Shown one piece after another: positions 24,383 through 33,856 of a stretch of 64,000 bases of DNA (its first letter is position 1; each line of letters opens with the position of its first letter). The notes under the pieces are model-generated. The model saw only the letters and a program-made list of their open reading frames with translations. It was not told the DNA's origin and searched no databases. A program made the position numbers and the translations under genes. The stretch is taken from the NCBI GenBank assembly GCA_003439945.1, contig QVRM01001473.1, forward strand, positions 83,501-147,500. The letters run 5' to 3'. The stretch is from Dermanyssus gallinae. Its lineage: Eukaryota > Arthropoda > Arachnida > Mesostigmata > Dermanyssidae.

Positions 24383-25244
24383 CGAGAAGCTTTAACAAAG
24401 CGAGCTTATTTGCGTCTTGCGTTTGTTAAGCTTTACAAACAAGTCTAGTGTTATCAAGCTTGGCCCGCGAGCCTCTCTCGAACGACAGCGGCAATAGTGT
24501 TGATGCAGACGATTTGTGAATAATTTGTGCGGCACATCGACTTCCAAGCATACAAATAAGCTGTGGCCACCAAAAGAGACAAGTCTATATACGCACCTTC
24601 ACTATCTAAATCGGTTTAGCCCCAACTAGCTCAGACAAACGTGCACGTCTGGATGGACAGACGGCTATACTACTATACGGCTTCCGTACCGTATCTTGGC
24701 CAGGCCGCGCACGGCAGTCAAGCATTGCACATGTAATCGTGCAATCTCCGATCTGAAAACGTATCGATTTAGCGTACAGTGTTGTGGATGCACCGTCAAT
24801 GCGCGTGTGGCTGCTTATTATTTTTAGCAGTATTTTGAACAGTAGCACGCGGTCTCAATTACGCACACGTAAGATGTATTTACTTAAAAATACAAGGCTG
24901 TCAAAAGTCATGCACTTTTCGCCGTTTCGAAAAAGACTGCAGCAGAACAAAAGTCACAATAAAATGTCGATTGTATGGAATTTTATTTTTTCTCAAAATA
25001 CTGGGGCTAAGATCGATAGTAGCATACGTACGCCGTTGATGAGCTTCAATGTCTGAACATTGATCTTCAAGGGCATCTGTAGGCTGGAATAGTACTCAGT
25101 GATAGGCAAGCCTATATGTGCTTGCCACACGGTGCAGGGGTTCAACCACCATGCCCACATTAAAATGGAAATTCATGGCCCATCTTCTGTCTATCTATGC
25201 AGATATTATGGCGCGCTGTGTAGGAATTACTTCGCGACTGGTTG

Positions 25245-25260
<16 letters not shown>
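24378..25260. repeat. composite repeat, copy 1, right part
   Basis: 24,378-24,860 aligns with 26,402-26,870 (shared GCGTTTGTTAAGCT, AAGTCTAGTGTTAT, GGCACATCGA). 25,050-25,240 aligns with 28,275-28,445 (shared GGGCATCTGT and ATAGGCAA). It ends in (TA)n at 25,245-25,276. Confidence 0.7.
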
Positions 25261-25276
<16 letters not shown>

Positions 25277-25279
<3 letters not shown>

Positions 25280-25520
25280 CCCACGTTTTTTTGTGTTGTA
25301 TCGTAAGAGATTTATTATTATATTTTCACCACTTAATCCGATTTAATAATCAAGGAGGAAAACATTATTTTACCCCAGTAGGATTCATTATATGGTAATA
25401 TACGGGTATATACAGTATGTCTTGTCTAGCGCTGCTTTATTTATTCGAATTTCACTGCTTTCGAATACATCCAAGTTCTTGCCTTAACCTTAGTGGGAAG
25501 TGTTACAACACAAGCTAGGG
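25277..25520. other. no gene recognised
   Basis: AT-rich link between the two composite repeat copies. Confidence 0.5.
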
Positions 25521-25849
25521 GATCAGTTACGTAACTTTATAAACTGCCATTATCCGCACGTCGGAAGCGTCACTGTCGTTTGTCTATGAATGATGTGGTG
25601 TGTGCTCTGTTTCGCAAACAAAGCGGATCGCAAACTCTTGCGGCTGTACGCGAAGAGTATGGTCAAAGGTTTGTGTGGCCTCGGATCCCATTTTCCACAC
25701 AAATGTCGGGCGATTCCAGCTGATCTGTGGTCATTGTATTCGTGTAGCTATTGAAGGTCCAAAATCTGTCTGTGTTAGTCAATAGGCGAAGGAAACTAAT
25801 CGGGCACCCTGCTTTAGCTATATGTTCTTCGGCTCATTGAGTTTAAAGC

Positions 25850-25880
<31 letters not shown>

Positions 25881-25922
25881 TAATTCAGACATGGTTTATT
25901 CACGGCACTGCATACAATATTT
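25520..25922. repeat. composite repeat, copy 2, left part
   Basis: Counterpart of 21,990-22,500, ending with (TA)n at 25,851-25,874 and the ATTCAGACATGGTTTATT segment. The SINE at 25,924 lies immediately after it. Confidence 0.65.
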
Positions 25923-25923
25923 T

Positions 25924-26190
25924 AGCGGCGGTGGCTTAGGCGGCTAACGCACCGTTCGAAGCGGGGCGTTGCCATAGCAAACATGGTTGGCAAAACAATC
26001 GCAAGTTCGAGCCCGGCCTTGCTGGTTGTATTTGTTGGACGTGGTTGTCATTGTCCTGCTGCTACATACCTCTGCTGGAGAAAGACTATATAAAATCCAG
26101 TACGAGAACGCGATGACGATAAGTGCATTTAGACGATATCGTGCCACAGGCAGCGTCTAAAATGTGGTTGTCAGAGCGTAAAAAAAAAAT
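25924..26190 (+). mobile_element. tRNA-derived SINE, family copy 1
   Basis: Head: GCGGTGGCTTAGGCGGCTAA (A box region). B box: AAGTTCGAGCCC at about 26,002. Body includes TTGGACGTGGTTGTCATTG and TTTAGACGATATCGTGCCAC, and the 3' end is AATGTGGTTGTCAGAGCG followed by A10 and then (TA)n. A second copy lies on the minus strand at 51,972-52,256, with high similarity over its whole length, so this is a real dispersed family. This copy lacks about 16 bases (the ACTTAGCCCATTACGA-like stretch) present in the other. Confidence 0.85.
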
Positions 26191-26193
26191 ATA

Positions 26194-26236
<43 letters not shown>
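26190..26236. repeat. (TA)n tail/microsatellite
   Basis: Follows the A-run of the SINE directly and may be its tail. (GA)n and (GC)n follow to 26,266. Confidence 0.85.
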
Positions 26237-26238
<2 letters not shown>

Positions 26239-26274
26239 AGGAAGAGAGAGAGAGAGCGCGCGCGCAGGAGGAAC

Positions 26275-26870
26275 TTATTCTCTAAGACTCTGATTGAACC
26301 ACAAATATGTTATGCTTGAGCATATACAGGGCTCGAATAGATTTTGTCCTGCAGTAGGTACAGGCGTATACCTTTCTATCTGATATATATATATATATAG
26401 AGTGAGAGAGAGAGAGCTTTAATGAAGCGTACTTAATTGCGTCTCGCGTTTGTTAAGCTCTACAAGCAAGTCTAGTGTTATGACGATTGGTCCGCGAGTA
26501 CGTACTATAATACAATCTCGCGCCCTCCCTCGAGGGCAGCGGCAGTGATGCTGACGCAGAGGATTTGTGAGTTATTTGTACGGCACATCGATTTGCAAGC
26601 ATATAGCTATGCAGTGTCCACACGCATATCTTTATGTGCAGCTTCACCCTCTAACTAGTTTTAGCACTAACTGGCTCAGACAAACGTTTACGCATGGACA
26701 GACTGCTATATAAACCGCCGCCTCATCATATCTTGGTCAGACAGCGCAAAGTGATCAAGCACTGCACACATAATGTGCAATCATCGATCTCAAAAATATT
26801 ACCTAGCGTACGGCATTGTGGATGCAGCGCCAAGGTGCTTCGTCTATAGACAGGTTATGATGAGATTTTA
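26275..26870. repeat. composite repeat, copy 2, middle part
   Basis: 26,285-26,380 corresponds to about 22,340-22,430, and 26,402-26,870 corresponds to 24,378-24,860. A (TA)n run lies at 26,383-26,400. Confidence 0.65.
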
Positions 26871-27042
26871 AAACAAGTACAGCTACATTTTAAGGTCATA
26901 TATATATATATATATATATATAAGTTTATTAAGAAAACAGATTTGCAGATCATTGGCATTGTGGATGCAGCGCTAAGGTGCTTTGTGTATGGGCATGTTA
27001 TGATCAGATTTGAAAACAAGTACAGCTACATCTTAAGGTGAT
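26812..27042 (-). mobile_element. very short LINE 3'-end insertion with long flanking duplication
   Basis: 26,921-26,952 (AGTTTATTAAGAA...TTTGCAGAT) matches the 3' end of the LINE tail that starts at 27,273, and in both cases (TA)n lies on the plus-strand left. The roughly 88-bp flank at 26,812-26,899 is repeated at 26,953-27,040 (shared GCATTGTGGATGCAGCGC and ACAAGTACAGCTACAT), which fits a long target-site duplication. Confidence 0.55.
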
Positions 27043-27049
27043 ATATATA

Positions 27050-27100
27050 TATTTTTTTTTATTTAATTTTTTTTTTTTTTTAATAACATACATATTTATT
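27050..27100. repeat. A/T-rich tract with T runs
   Basis: T-runs around 27,052-27,083 in AT-rich sequence. Possibly the poly(A) tail of a minus-strand insertion (27,101-27,215), which I cannot identify. Confidence 0.5.
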
Positions 27101-27215
27101 TAACATATATTAAGTACAAAACATGTATCGACGCTCGCATGGGCCTTAAGGCCTGTGGCACGGACGTCGAACGCATACATCCTCTTGTCATCCTGGGGGG
27201 GGGTGCTGGGGGGTG

Positions 27216-27216
<1 letters not shown>

Positions 27217-27277
<61 letters not shown>

Positions 27278-27730
27278 GTTTATTAAGAATACAAATTTGC
27301 AGATTACTTGTCTCAGGTAGCAATGTTCAAATATGTACTTTCCGATCCTGTGGAGGAGTTTGCGGGTGACGTTGTCTGACCCCCCCCCCCAGGGTCTCGA
27401 CGCTAGAGGTTGAAACTCATGTAAATAACCTATTGACGCGTATTTCGCGAGCTCCTCGTATCGGCTAGGTTAGCAGCGTGGCATGCAGGGGACGGCATGC
27501 CACTGACCATAGAAGGTGCTAATGAGTCGGTGATTGTGGCGTCCCAGACAAGCTTCCTGCCACGACTAAGGGGGGTAAGCGTCATTTCATCCGGGCGCTT
27601 ATCATCGCCAGCGGAAAGGCCCTGGGGCCCTAGAATGCAGGGGAATCCGCAAGATCGAAGCGCTCGGCTAAAAGTGTTGTTAATACCGACATGCCTGGTA
27701 CGCCGTTCGGCACTCATGATGCACAATAAC
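27217..27730 (-). mobile_element. LINE 3' end with (TA)n tail
   Basis: The minus-strand frame 27,726-27,430 reads LRSCGFPCILGPQGLSAGD, DKRPDEMTLTPLSRGRKLVW and then DATITDSLAPS. This is the conserved C-terminal tail of a class of non-LTR polymerases (compare the tail at 20.1-20.8 kb). Past a stop, VSTSSVETLGGG and LLHRIGKYIFEH continue the family pattern. The 3' end (near 27,274) abuts a 55-bp (TA)n at 27,218-27,273. The reverse transcriptase is missing, so the copy is 5'-truncated. Confidence 0.7.
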
Positions 27731-27854
27731 CAGTGATGGGCTAATTTGTTAACGGATTGATCACATTTGCATTGATGGGGAAGACAAAGTCACAGCCGAG
27801 CCGAAAACTTGCCCCGATTCGTCAATAGAACCAAGTAAGCCGTGATGTATTATA

Positions 27855-27885
<31 letters not shown>

Positions 27886-28470
27886 TAAATACAATGCGGT
27901 CACATGTTGCTTTCATCGCCGTCTTCAAAATAATGCAAATTGGTCACAAATAGTCTACACATAAATACATTTCGATTATGAATATTTCAGAGTATGAAGT
28001 TTAACTTTGTTTTGTAGTATTGGGATTGAGATCGCTAATATCATACATGTGGCAGAATAGCGCCACACTGACTTTTTGGTACTGCCACAGGCATGCGGCG
28101 TTAGAGTGCGGTCACTGGTCACGCTCCCGCTAAGCGGCAGGAAACTGTTGAATGAGTGTGACCGTTAATATAGAAGGTAGCGAACACGCGTGCCGCAGGC
28201 ATCCCACTTTCTGAAAATAATGGTTTTTATATATATATATATATACACACATACGTATATTTATATATATATATACCCAACACTTGATCATTGAGCACCG
28301 AGGGCATCTGTGGGTTTGAATAATCCTCAACAATAGGCAAACCTATTTGTGCTCGCCGCATGGTGCACCAGTTCCACCAACATGGCTGCACAATACGCAG
28401 ATGTTACTGCACGCTGCCTAGAAATTGCAATGCGACAGGTGGCACAGTTTGGCAGGCGTAACCCAAGACG
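27731..28470. repeat. composite repeat, copy 2, right part
   Basis: 28,275-28,445 aligns with 25,050-25,240. (TA)n lies at 27,850-27,877 and at 28,228-28,275 (interrupted). Confidence 0.55.
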
Positions 28471-30645
28471 CTGGAAAAAGTGTATTTGGCTAGCTATACG
28501 TATGCTTATAAATGCAATAGCGCAATAAATGTGTAATGCTATGTAGTGTTGAATGAGTGTGACCGAGCGCTGTCTTGTATATTCGAAATCTGCCAATCTA
28601 CTGCGATTATCGCAAATCTGCAGAGCTTCAAATGGCAATCGATTCAGTTTAGTAATTGTCTCACTGCCGATAGCAGCCGTCTGCGATGCTAGTTTATGGC
28701 CCACGGGCCACGGGCCAATCTCTGCTTATTTGCGGGTCCACTAAGTGAACGCAATAAACGTGCGCTATTCAACATTTCTCTACTAACACCTATCTACCAC
28801 GACGGTTGCTACTAGCGCGACCACCACCACTATTATTACACACAGAAACACACTATGACTAGGCGGCCTACTGTTGCAATGAAGTACCTAGTGGTTGCGT
28901 AATTATTTTGCCCAGTCGCGTGATGAGGGCTTGACTTTGACTGTCAAGGTGAGGTGACCCACCTACTTGACCTACACGCACAATGGCCACTGGTCTAGCA
29001 GTATGCTTCTATCTTCGTATCCTTCGACCTTCTCGGCTGAGGTTGCCCGAAATGGCATTTGCTATTTTAGAGCTACTGGCTGAGCACTTCTGCCAGTTTG
29101 CTTTGGATGATACTAGTCCTACTGATGCCGTTCGGCTGTTATTTCTGCGGTGCGGACGACGACGGCGACGACGACGACAACACAGCGGTCCTGCTTTGCA
29201 GGACAGCCACTCCACTACTCCTGCTCCAGGTCCTGCTGTCGTCGCCTAGTGAAGGCGGGTCGCGGCCGGTGGTTAGTGGCAACTGGCGAGCAGCCAGGCC
29301 AGGCCGGCAGGCCAATCATGATGGACTGACCCATTCAGGTCCAGCACGTTCAGCAGATCCTCGTCGGGTGGTCGTACAGTACCGCCACTCTCTATACATA
29401 CGCCCTAGGCGGCCGTCGTTCGTGCCCCACCAGCCTCTATACACGCCTACGTCGACTGCCTACGTCGCACGCATCGAGCGCCCTCACCCTTCAACGGCGT
29501 TCCGCGGTGCACAGAGGATAGGATTCTTGCCTGCGGAGAAAAATAGTGGACGCGGCGGCGGTGGCGTTCGTGGCGGGGCAGAAGATTCGTGATCGCCCTT
29601 GGCAACGTGAACAGCGCGCGATTCCTGGGCCTGTGAGTGGCAGAGCAATGGCCGCCAGGAAAGTCGTATCTGCCGCTGCCGCCGCCGACGACGCCGCCGC
29701 CGTGCTCTGACTGCCGTGTCGTACACGTATATCGTACATACATACATATTTACGTATATACCGACACATACACAGTGTTGTCAGGGGTCATCCGGAGAGC
29801 AAGTATTCGAATGGAATGGACTGACTACTTCTTAGAGGCCACACCGCCGAGAGCACCAAGCACACACCATGACCTCAATAGAATAGCTTGCCCAGTCCTG
29901 TTTCTGTTCCTCTACCGAAGGCGCAGACCGGCCTGGGCGCCTTACAGGGGACAGAGCCCCCTCCCTGCCCCCTGCCGGCCTCGGCTGCGGGCTCACGCAG
30001 CTAGCTGGCCTCGTTGGATGGGCCCATCCTGCACTGATCCAAATAGAGTGTGCCACCGCACTACACAGAGATCCGGCAGCCATTCGATTCGACGTCGAGC
30101 CACTGACACGCTCGAGGATTCGGGTGGAGGCGGCAGGCCTAGGCAGTTCCAGCTCGAACGAAGCAAGACCAAGCCGCCTTGCGTTCTCTTGCCCGCGGTG
30201 GATGGTTTTCCCTCAGCTCGATGGCTGTGGTCAGAGTGTCGCCATCGTCCATCGGCGTTCCCTTGGGTTCCTTGCGCCATCATCTCTGACGTCCAATCCC
30301 TTCTTATACGAAGCCCTATATTTTCCCTACATCTTTCTCGGCTTTTCTCTCTCCTACTGTCGTTTTCTCATTTTCGCTACCTCTCGGCCTCGTTTACCCT
30401 TCTCTCTCTCTCTCTCTCTCTCTCTCCCTCTTCTTCTCTTTCTTTCTTTTCTTGTCTTTAACCTTCTCAGTAACACTGTGGCCTTCTGTCACCAGCCACC
30501 CGTTCTGCGGCTACGTAATGCTACTGCTTCTGCTGTAGGAAATACTCATCGACGAACGGGCAGGCAGACAGGTGCCGGGGGGCTTGCGGGCCTGTGACTA
30601 CTTCGACTACTACAACCTACAGTATTACGACCATTTCCATTATTG
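28471..30645. other. no gene recognised; GC-rich low-complexity sequence
   Basis: Includes (GAC)n at 29,157-29,178, GCCGCC-type runs at 29,680-29,700 and (TC)n at 30,401-30,426. A 274-codon frame at 29,637-30,461 ends in a (TC)n-encoded Ser/Leu run and has no domain. Confidence 0.55.
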
Positions 30646-30670
30646 CTACTACTACTACTACTTCTTTTAC
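30646..30670. repeat. (TAC)n flank and left target-site duplication of the LINE
   Basis: (CTA)n at 30,646-30,660. The 14-mer ACTACTTCTTTTAC at 30,657-30,670 recurs exactly at 34,974-34,987 on the other side of the element. Confidence 0.8.
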
Positions 30671-30697
30671 TTTTTTTTTTTTTTTTAATATTAGGGT

Positions 30698-30703
30698 TTT
30701 ATT
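30698..30703 (-). promoter_or_regulatory. LINE polyadenylation signal AATAAA
   Basis: Lies 11 bases upstream of the A run on the minus strand, in a 3' UTR of about 110 bases after the ORF2 stop. Confidence 0.7.
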
Positions 30704-30799
30704 CATATAACCATATTCCAGCGGTACACTTTCGTTTTACATCACTGAAACATGGAGATTTCACTTGCTATTCTCCTTTATGCTTTTCCTCGTTCGGCG

Positions 30800-33700
30800 C
30801 TACCCGCTGGCTGTGGACGTCTCTTGTCGTCGGCTCGCGGCCACCCGTGCTCGCTCCAGTTCGTTCTTCAACCTCATTACGCCTTCTACCAGGTCCAGCC
30901 CTTGCTTCCATTTCTCCTCGTTTTCGAGCATGGCGTTAACCAGGTCGGTTACCGTCATGCACGGGTCCGCCACTGCGCTCCTACCTGCTCGTGCCGCCTC
31001 GAGTGCTGGGCAGAGGAAGACAGTGTGAGTAACATCGTCAACCTCGCCCGTGCCGCAAGTAACGCACGTAGGCTCCGCGACTTTACCCACTCTGTGCAGG
31101 TACTTTTGGAAGCATCCATGCCCCGTTAGCACCTGCGTCAGATAATAGGTGACGTGGCCATGCTTTCTTTTGAACCATTTAATGAGGTCGGGGATAACCT
31201 GGCGGGTCCAGGCTCCTGGGGCCTCCGTTGGCAGTTGGCTCCATTCCCGTTGCCAGTTCTCGAGCGTTTGCTGTCGAGCTACCGCTTTCTTCTGGCGTTC
31301 TCGTCTTCGCCGCACTCGCTCCTCGATTAGCCTAGGCCACGGAATGAGCCTGGCGATCGCGATCACCGCTGTTGTTTCGGCCGTGCGATACGCTCTAGCG
31401 ACTCTTATCGCGAGCTTGCGCTGCGTCTTCAGAAGCTTGTTTCTATTCCTCTTTAGCTTCATCGCGCTGGGACCCCACGTAGGTGCGGCGTAAAGCACGG
31501 TGGACTCTGCTACAGAGGCAAGAAGTCTTCTCCTGCCCTCAGTCGCGCCACGTGTTCTTGGCAGAATTTTAGCCAGGCTGTTGACGATCTTTTCTGCCTT
31601 GGCGGTTACCTTATCTATATGTATGTTGCCATTGAGGGCTTTGTCAATGGTCACACCCAGGTATCGGGCTGATTGCTTGACTTCAATGGCCACTCCATCC
31701 AGTGCCAGCCGGACGTCTCCGTGCCTCTTCCGTCCTGTAAGAAGCACAGCCTCGCTCTTCTCAGGGGCCAGCCGGAGCTCGTGCCCCACCATCCAGTCGT
31801 TTATTGCTTCGATGGCACGCTGGGCCCGCCCCTGAAGTGCGTCCGCATTGCGCGCCGTGACAAGGACAGCCAAGTCATCGGCATACGCAATGGTCTGGAC
31901 GCCCTCCATGTCGCAGAGCCGCAGCACATCATCGTACGCCATATTCCACAGCGTGGGCCCTAGGACAGAGCCTTGTGGGACTCCTGCTGTCATGGCAAAC
32001 TCCCTGTCTGTATGCACGACTTTTCGGTTGCTGAGATAGGAGGATATTACCCTCTGCAGATACGGAGAGACACCCTTCTCAGCCATAACCTCTAGGATTA
32101 CTTTCCAGCTCAGTGAGTTGAAGGCGTTGCGGACGTCTAGAAGGACGACCATGCAAAGCTCCCTTGACCACTGGTTTCTCTGTCGCTGCCTTTCGGCTTC
32201 CTCTAGCACCAGATTGATGGCCATTTCTGTCGAGCGCCTACGTCGGAAGCCAAACTGGCTGTCGGACAGCGCTCCTTTTTCCTCCAGTTCAGCAATCAGT
32301 CTGTAGTTGAGTATCGTCTCAAATGTCTTCCCGATGGTATCTAGGAGACATATCGGGCGATACCCACCTGGGTCTGTCGGTAGCTTTCCTGGTTTCCTTA
32401 TCAGGACCAGGTCTGCTGTCTTCCACTCTGTTGGATAGACCCCCTCCTCGAGGATCTTGTCTGCCATCCGCCTGAACACTTCTGGCTGCTCCTGTAGGAG
32501 GATCTTCACCGCCTCTGCTGGTACTCCATCGGGGCCGGGGGCCTTGCCTTTCGGCGAGCGATCCGCGGCGGCCATTATCTCGCAATCCTCAATGGGTGGC
32601 ACGCCCGCCTCTGGAACCTCAATCTCTGGCCGAGCGGGGTCAGCGCGACTCGGAAAAAGTCGTTCTACCGCGCACTTCACAAGCCCGTTCGGGAGTGCCG
32701 GGCGAGATCTTCTTAATTTATCCATGACAATTTTATAGGGTTTCCCCCATATATTGTCATTCACCTCTTCGCACAGTTCTTTCCATTTTCTCTCTATGCT
32801 GCTCCTGATGGCTTTTTTAAGAGCCTTTCTTGCAGCTTGTAGAATCTGCCAGATTACTTCTATGCCGATCCTCTTCCTTCTGGCCCGCGTGTATTTTCTC
32901 CGGGCCGCGTTGCTCGCCTTTCTGAGGTTAGCAATTTCTGCTGTCCACCAGTATTTAGGCGGCGGGTGCCGACGCGTTCCGGTCGATCTCTGGGTGGATG
33001 CTGCTGCGCATGACCGCCGCAGAAGATCTACAACGTCGCCGGGCAGAATCTCCTCCTTCTCTCTGAGAAGTCTTTGGCTTCTCTCGCTCAGCTCCGTACG
33101 AAGCCGTTCCATGTCCATCTTATCGGCACGCCATGCTAAGCGACGGATGTTTCCCTCTTGCTGGGCAGTGTTCGCGCCGTACTCAAATTGAATATACCGG
33201 TGGTCGCTCAGAGAATCTTCTTCTGAAATCTTCCACCCCGTCACCAAATTTACCGTAGCTTCATTACCGAACGTTAGATCGATAAACGAAGACTGGTCCC
33301 TTCGTTCAAACGTAGGCCGCAGGCCATCGTTGAAGAGGGTCATGCCCAATTGGGCCAACCACTCTGACAGCTCACGACCTCTTCCGTTCGAGCGTCGGCT
33401 TCCCCATTCCACTGCGGCCGCATTAAAGTCTCCCCCAATAAGGATGGTCTTATTTCTTGCCGCACATCGCCTGATCTCTTCCGCGAGGTTGTCCAGAAAA
33501 TCGGTGAATTCCTGCCGTCGCGTGTTTGGCGATATGTAGCAGCTGAACACTGTCGGTCCTTGGTCGAGTTCCGCCCATGTCCAGCCCTTTCCCGCTCCTT
33601 GCGCCTTAACGGGTACTGTGGGTTGGACCCAGAGCACTGCGTCGCCGTTTTCATCCCTAAGGCATTCCTTGCCCGGCCCGTCATTAAGCCATCTCCTATT

Positions 33701-33856
33701 GGGTTCACTGATCAGCGCCAGCTGCACATCATCTTTCTGCATTTTTGCGTCCAGCATTGCTTGGGCCTCGTTGGACCGGCCCAAGTTAATCTGTATGCAT
33801 TGCAGTTTGTTCGGCGTCGTTTTGGATGGTGTTCGCGTCCCTGTCTCTCGGATTTT
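30800..33856 (-). CDS. LINE ORF2: AP endonuclease-reverse transcriptase
   Basis: It nicks target DNA and reverse-transcribes its own RNA at the nick. The frame is open from 33,856 to the stop at 30,800. Conserved endonuclease sequence (LQCIQINLGRSNEAQAML) already starts in the overlap with ORF1, which ends at 33,786. No ATG exists before 33,757, so start is probably by reinitiation or +1 frameshift. Numbering from the Leu codon at 33,784 (994 residues): endonuclease ISEPN 25-29, GGDFNAA 117-123, SDHR 193-196; reverse transcriptase GPDGVPAE near 417, YRPICLLD near 485, QFGFRRRRST near 510, LLDVRNAFNSL near 548, GVPQGSVLGP 601-610, catalytic YADD 634-637; C-terminal C-X2-C-X9-H-X4-C at 907-925. 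All key residues are intact. Confidence 0.93.
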   Translation of the reverse strand, partial: KIRETGTRTPSKTTPNKLQCIQINLGRSNEAQAMLDAKMQKDDVQLALISEPNRRWLNDGPGKECLRDENGDAVLWVQPTVPVKAQGAGKGWTWAELDQGPTVFSCYISPNTRRQEFTDFLDNLAEEIRRCAARNKTILIGGDFNAAAVEWGSRRSNGRGRELSEWLAQLGMTLFNDGLRPTFERRDQSSFIDLTFGNEATVNLVTGWKISEEDSLSDHRYIQFEYGANTAQQEGNIRRLAWRADKMDMERLRTELSERSQRLLREKEEILPGDVVDLLRRSCAAASTQRSTGTRRHPPPKYWWTAEIANLRKASNAARRKYTRARRKRIGIEVIWQILQAARKALKKAIRSSIERKWKELCEEVNDNIWGKPYKIVMDKLRRSRPALPNGLVKCAVERLFPSRADPARPEIEVPEAGVPPIEDCEIMAAADRSPKGKAPGPDGVPAEAVKILLQEQPEVFRRMADKILEEGVYPTEWKTADLVLIRKPGKLPTDPGGYRPICLLDTIGKTFETILNYRLIAELEEKGALSDSQFGFRRRRSTEMAINLVLEEAERQRQRNQWSRELCMVVLLDVRNAFNSLSWKVILEVMAEKGVSPYLQRVISSYLSNRKVVHTDREFAMTAGVPQGSVLGPTLWNMAYDDVLRLCDMEGVQTIAYADDLAVLVTARNADALQGRAQRAIEAINDWMVGHELRLAPEKSEAVLLTGRKRHGDVRLALDGVAIEVKQSARYLGVTIDKALNGNIHIDKVTAKAEKIVNSLAKILPRTRGATEGRRRLLASVAESTVLYAAPTWGPSAMKLKRNRNKLLKTQRKLAIRVARAYRTAETTAVIAIARLIPWPRLIEERVRRRRERQKKAVARQQTLENWQREWSQLPTEAPGAWTRQVIPDLIKWFKRKHGHVTYYLTQVLTGHGCFQKYLHRVGKVAEPTCVTCGTGEVDDVTHTVFLCPALEAARAGRSAVADPCMTVTDLVNAMLENEEKWKQGLDLVEGVMRLKNELERARVAASRRQETSTASG

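Noticed and set aside
29637..30461. 274-codon plus-strand frame
   Set aside because: Ends in a (TC)n-encoded Ser/Leu run, has no family resemblance, and sits in GC-rich sequence where stop-free frames are common.
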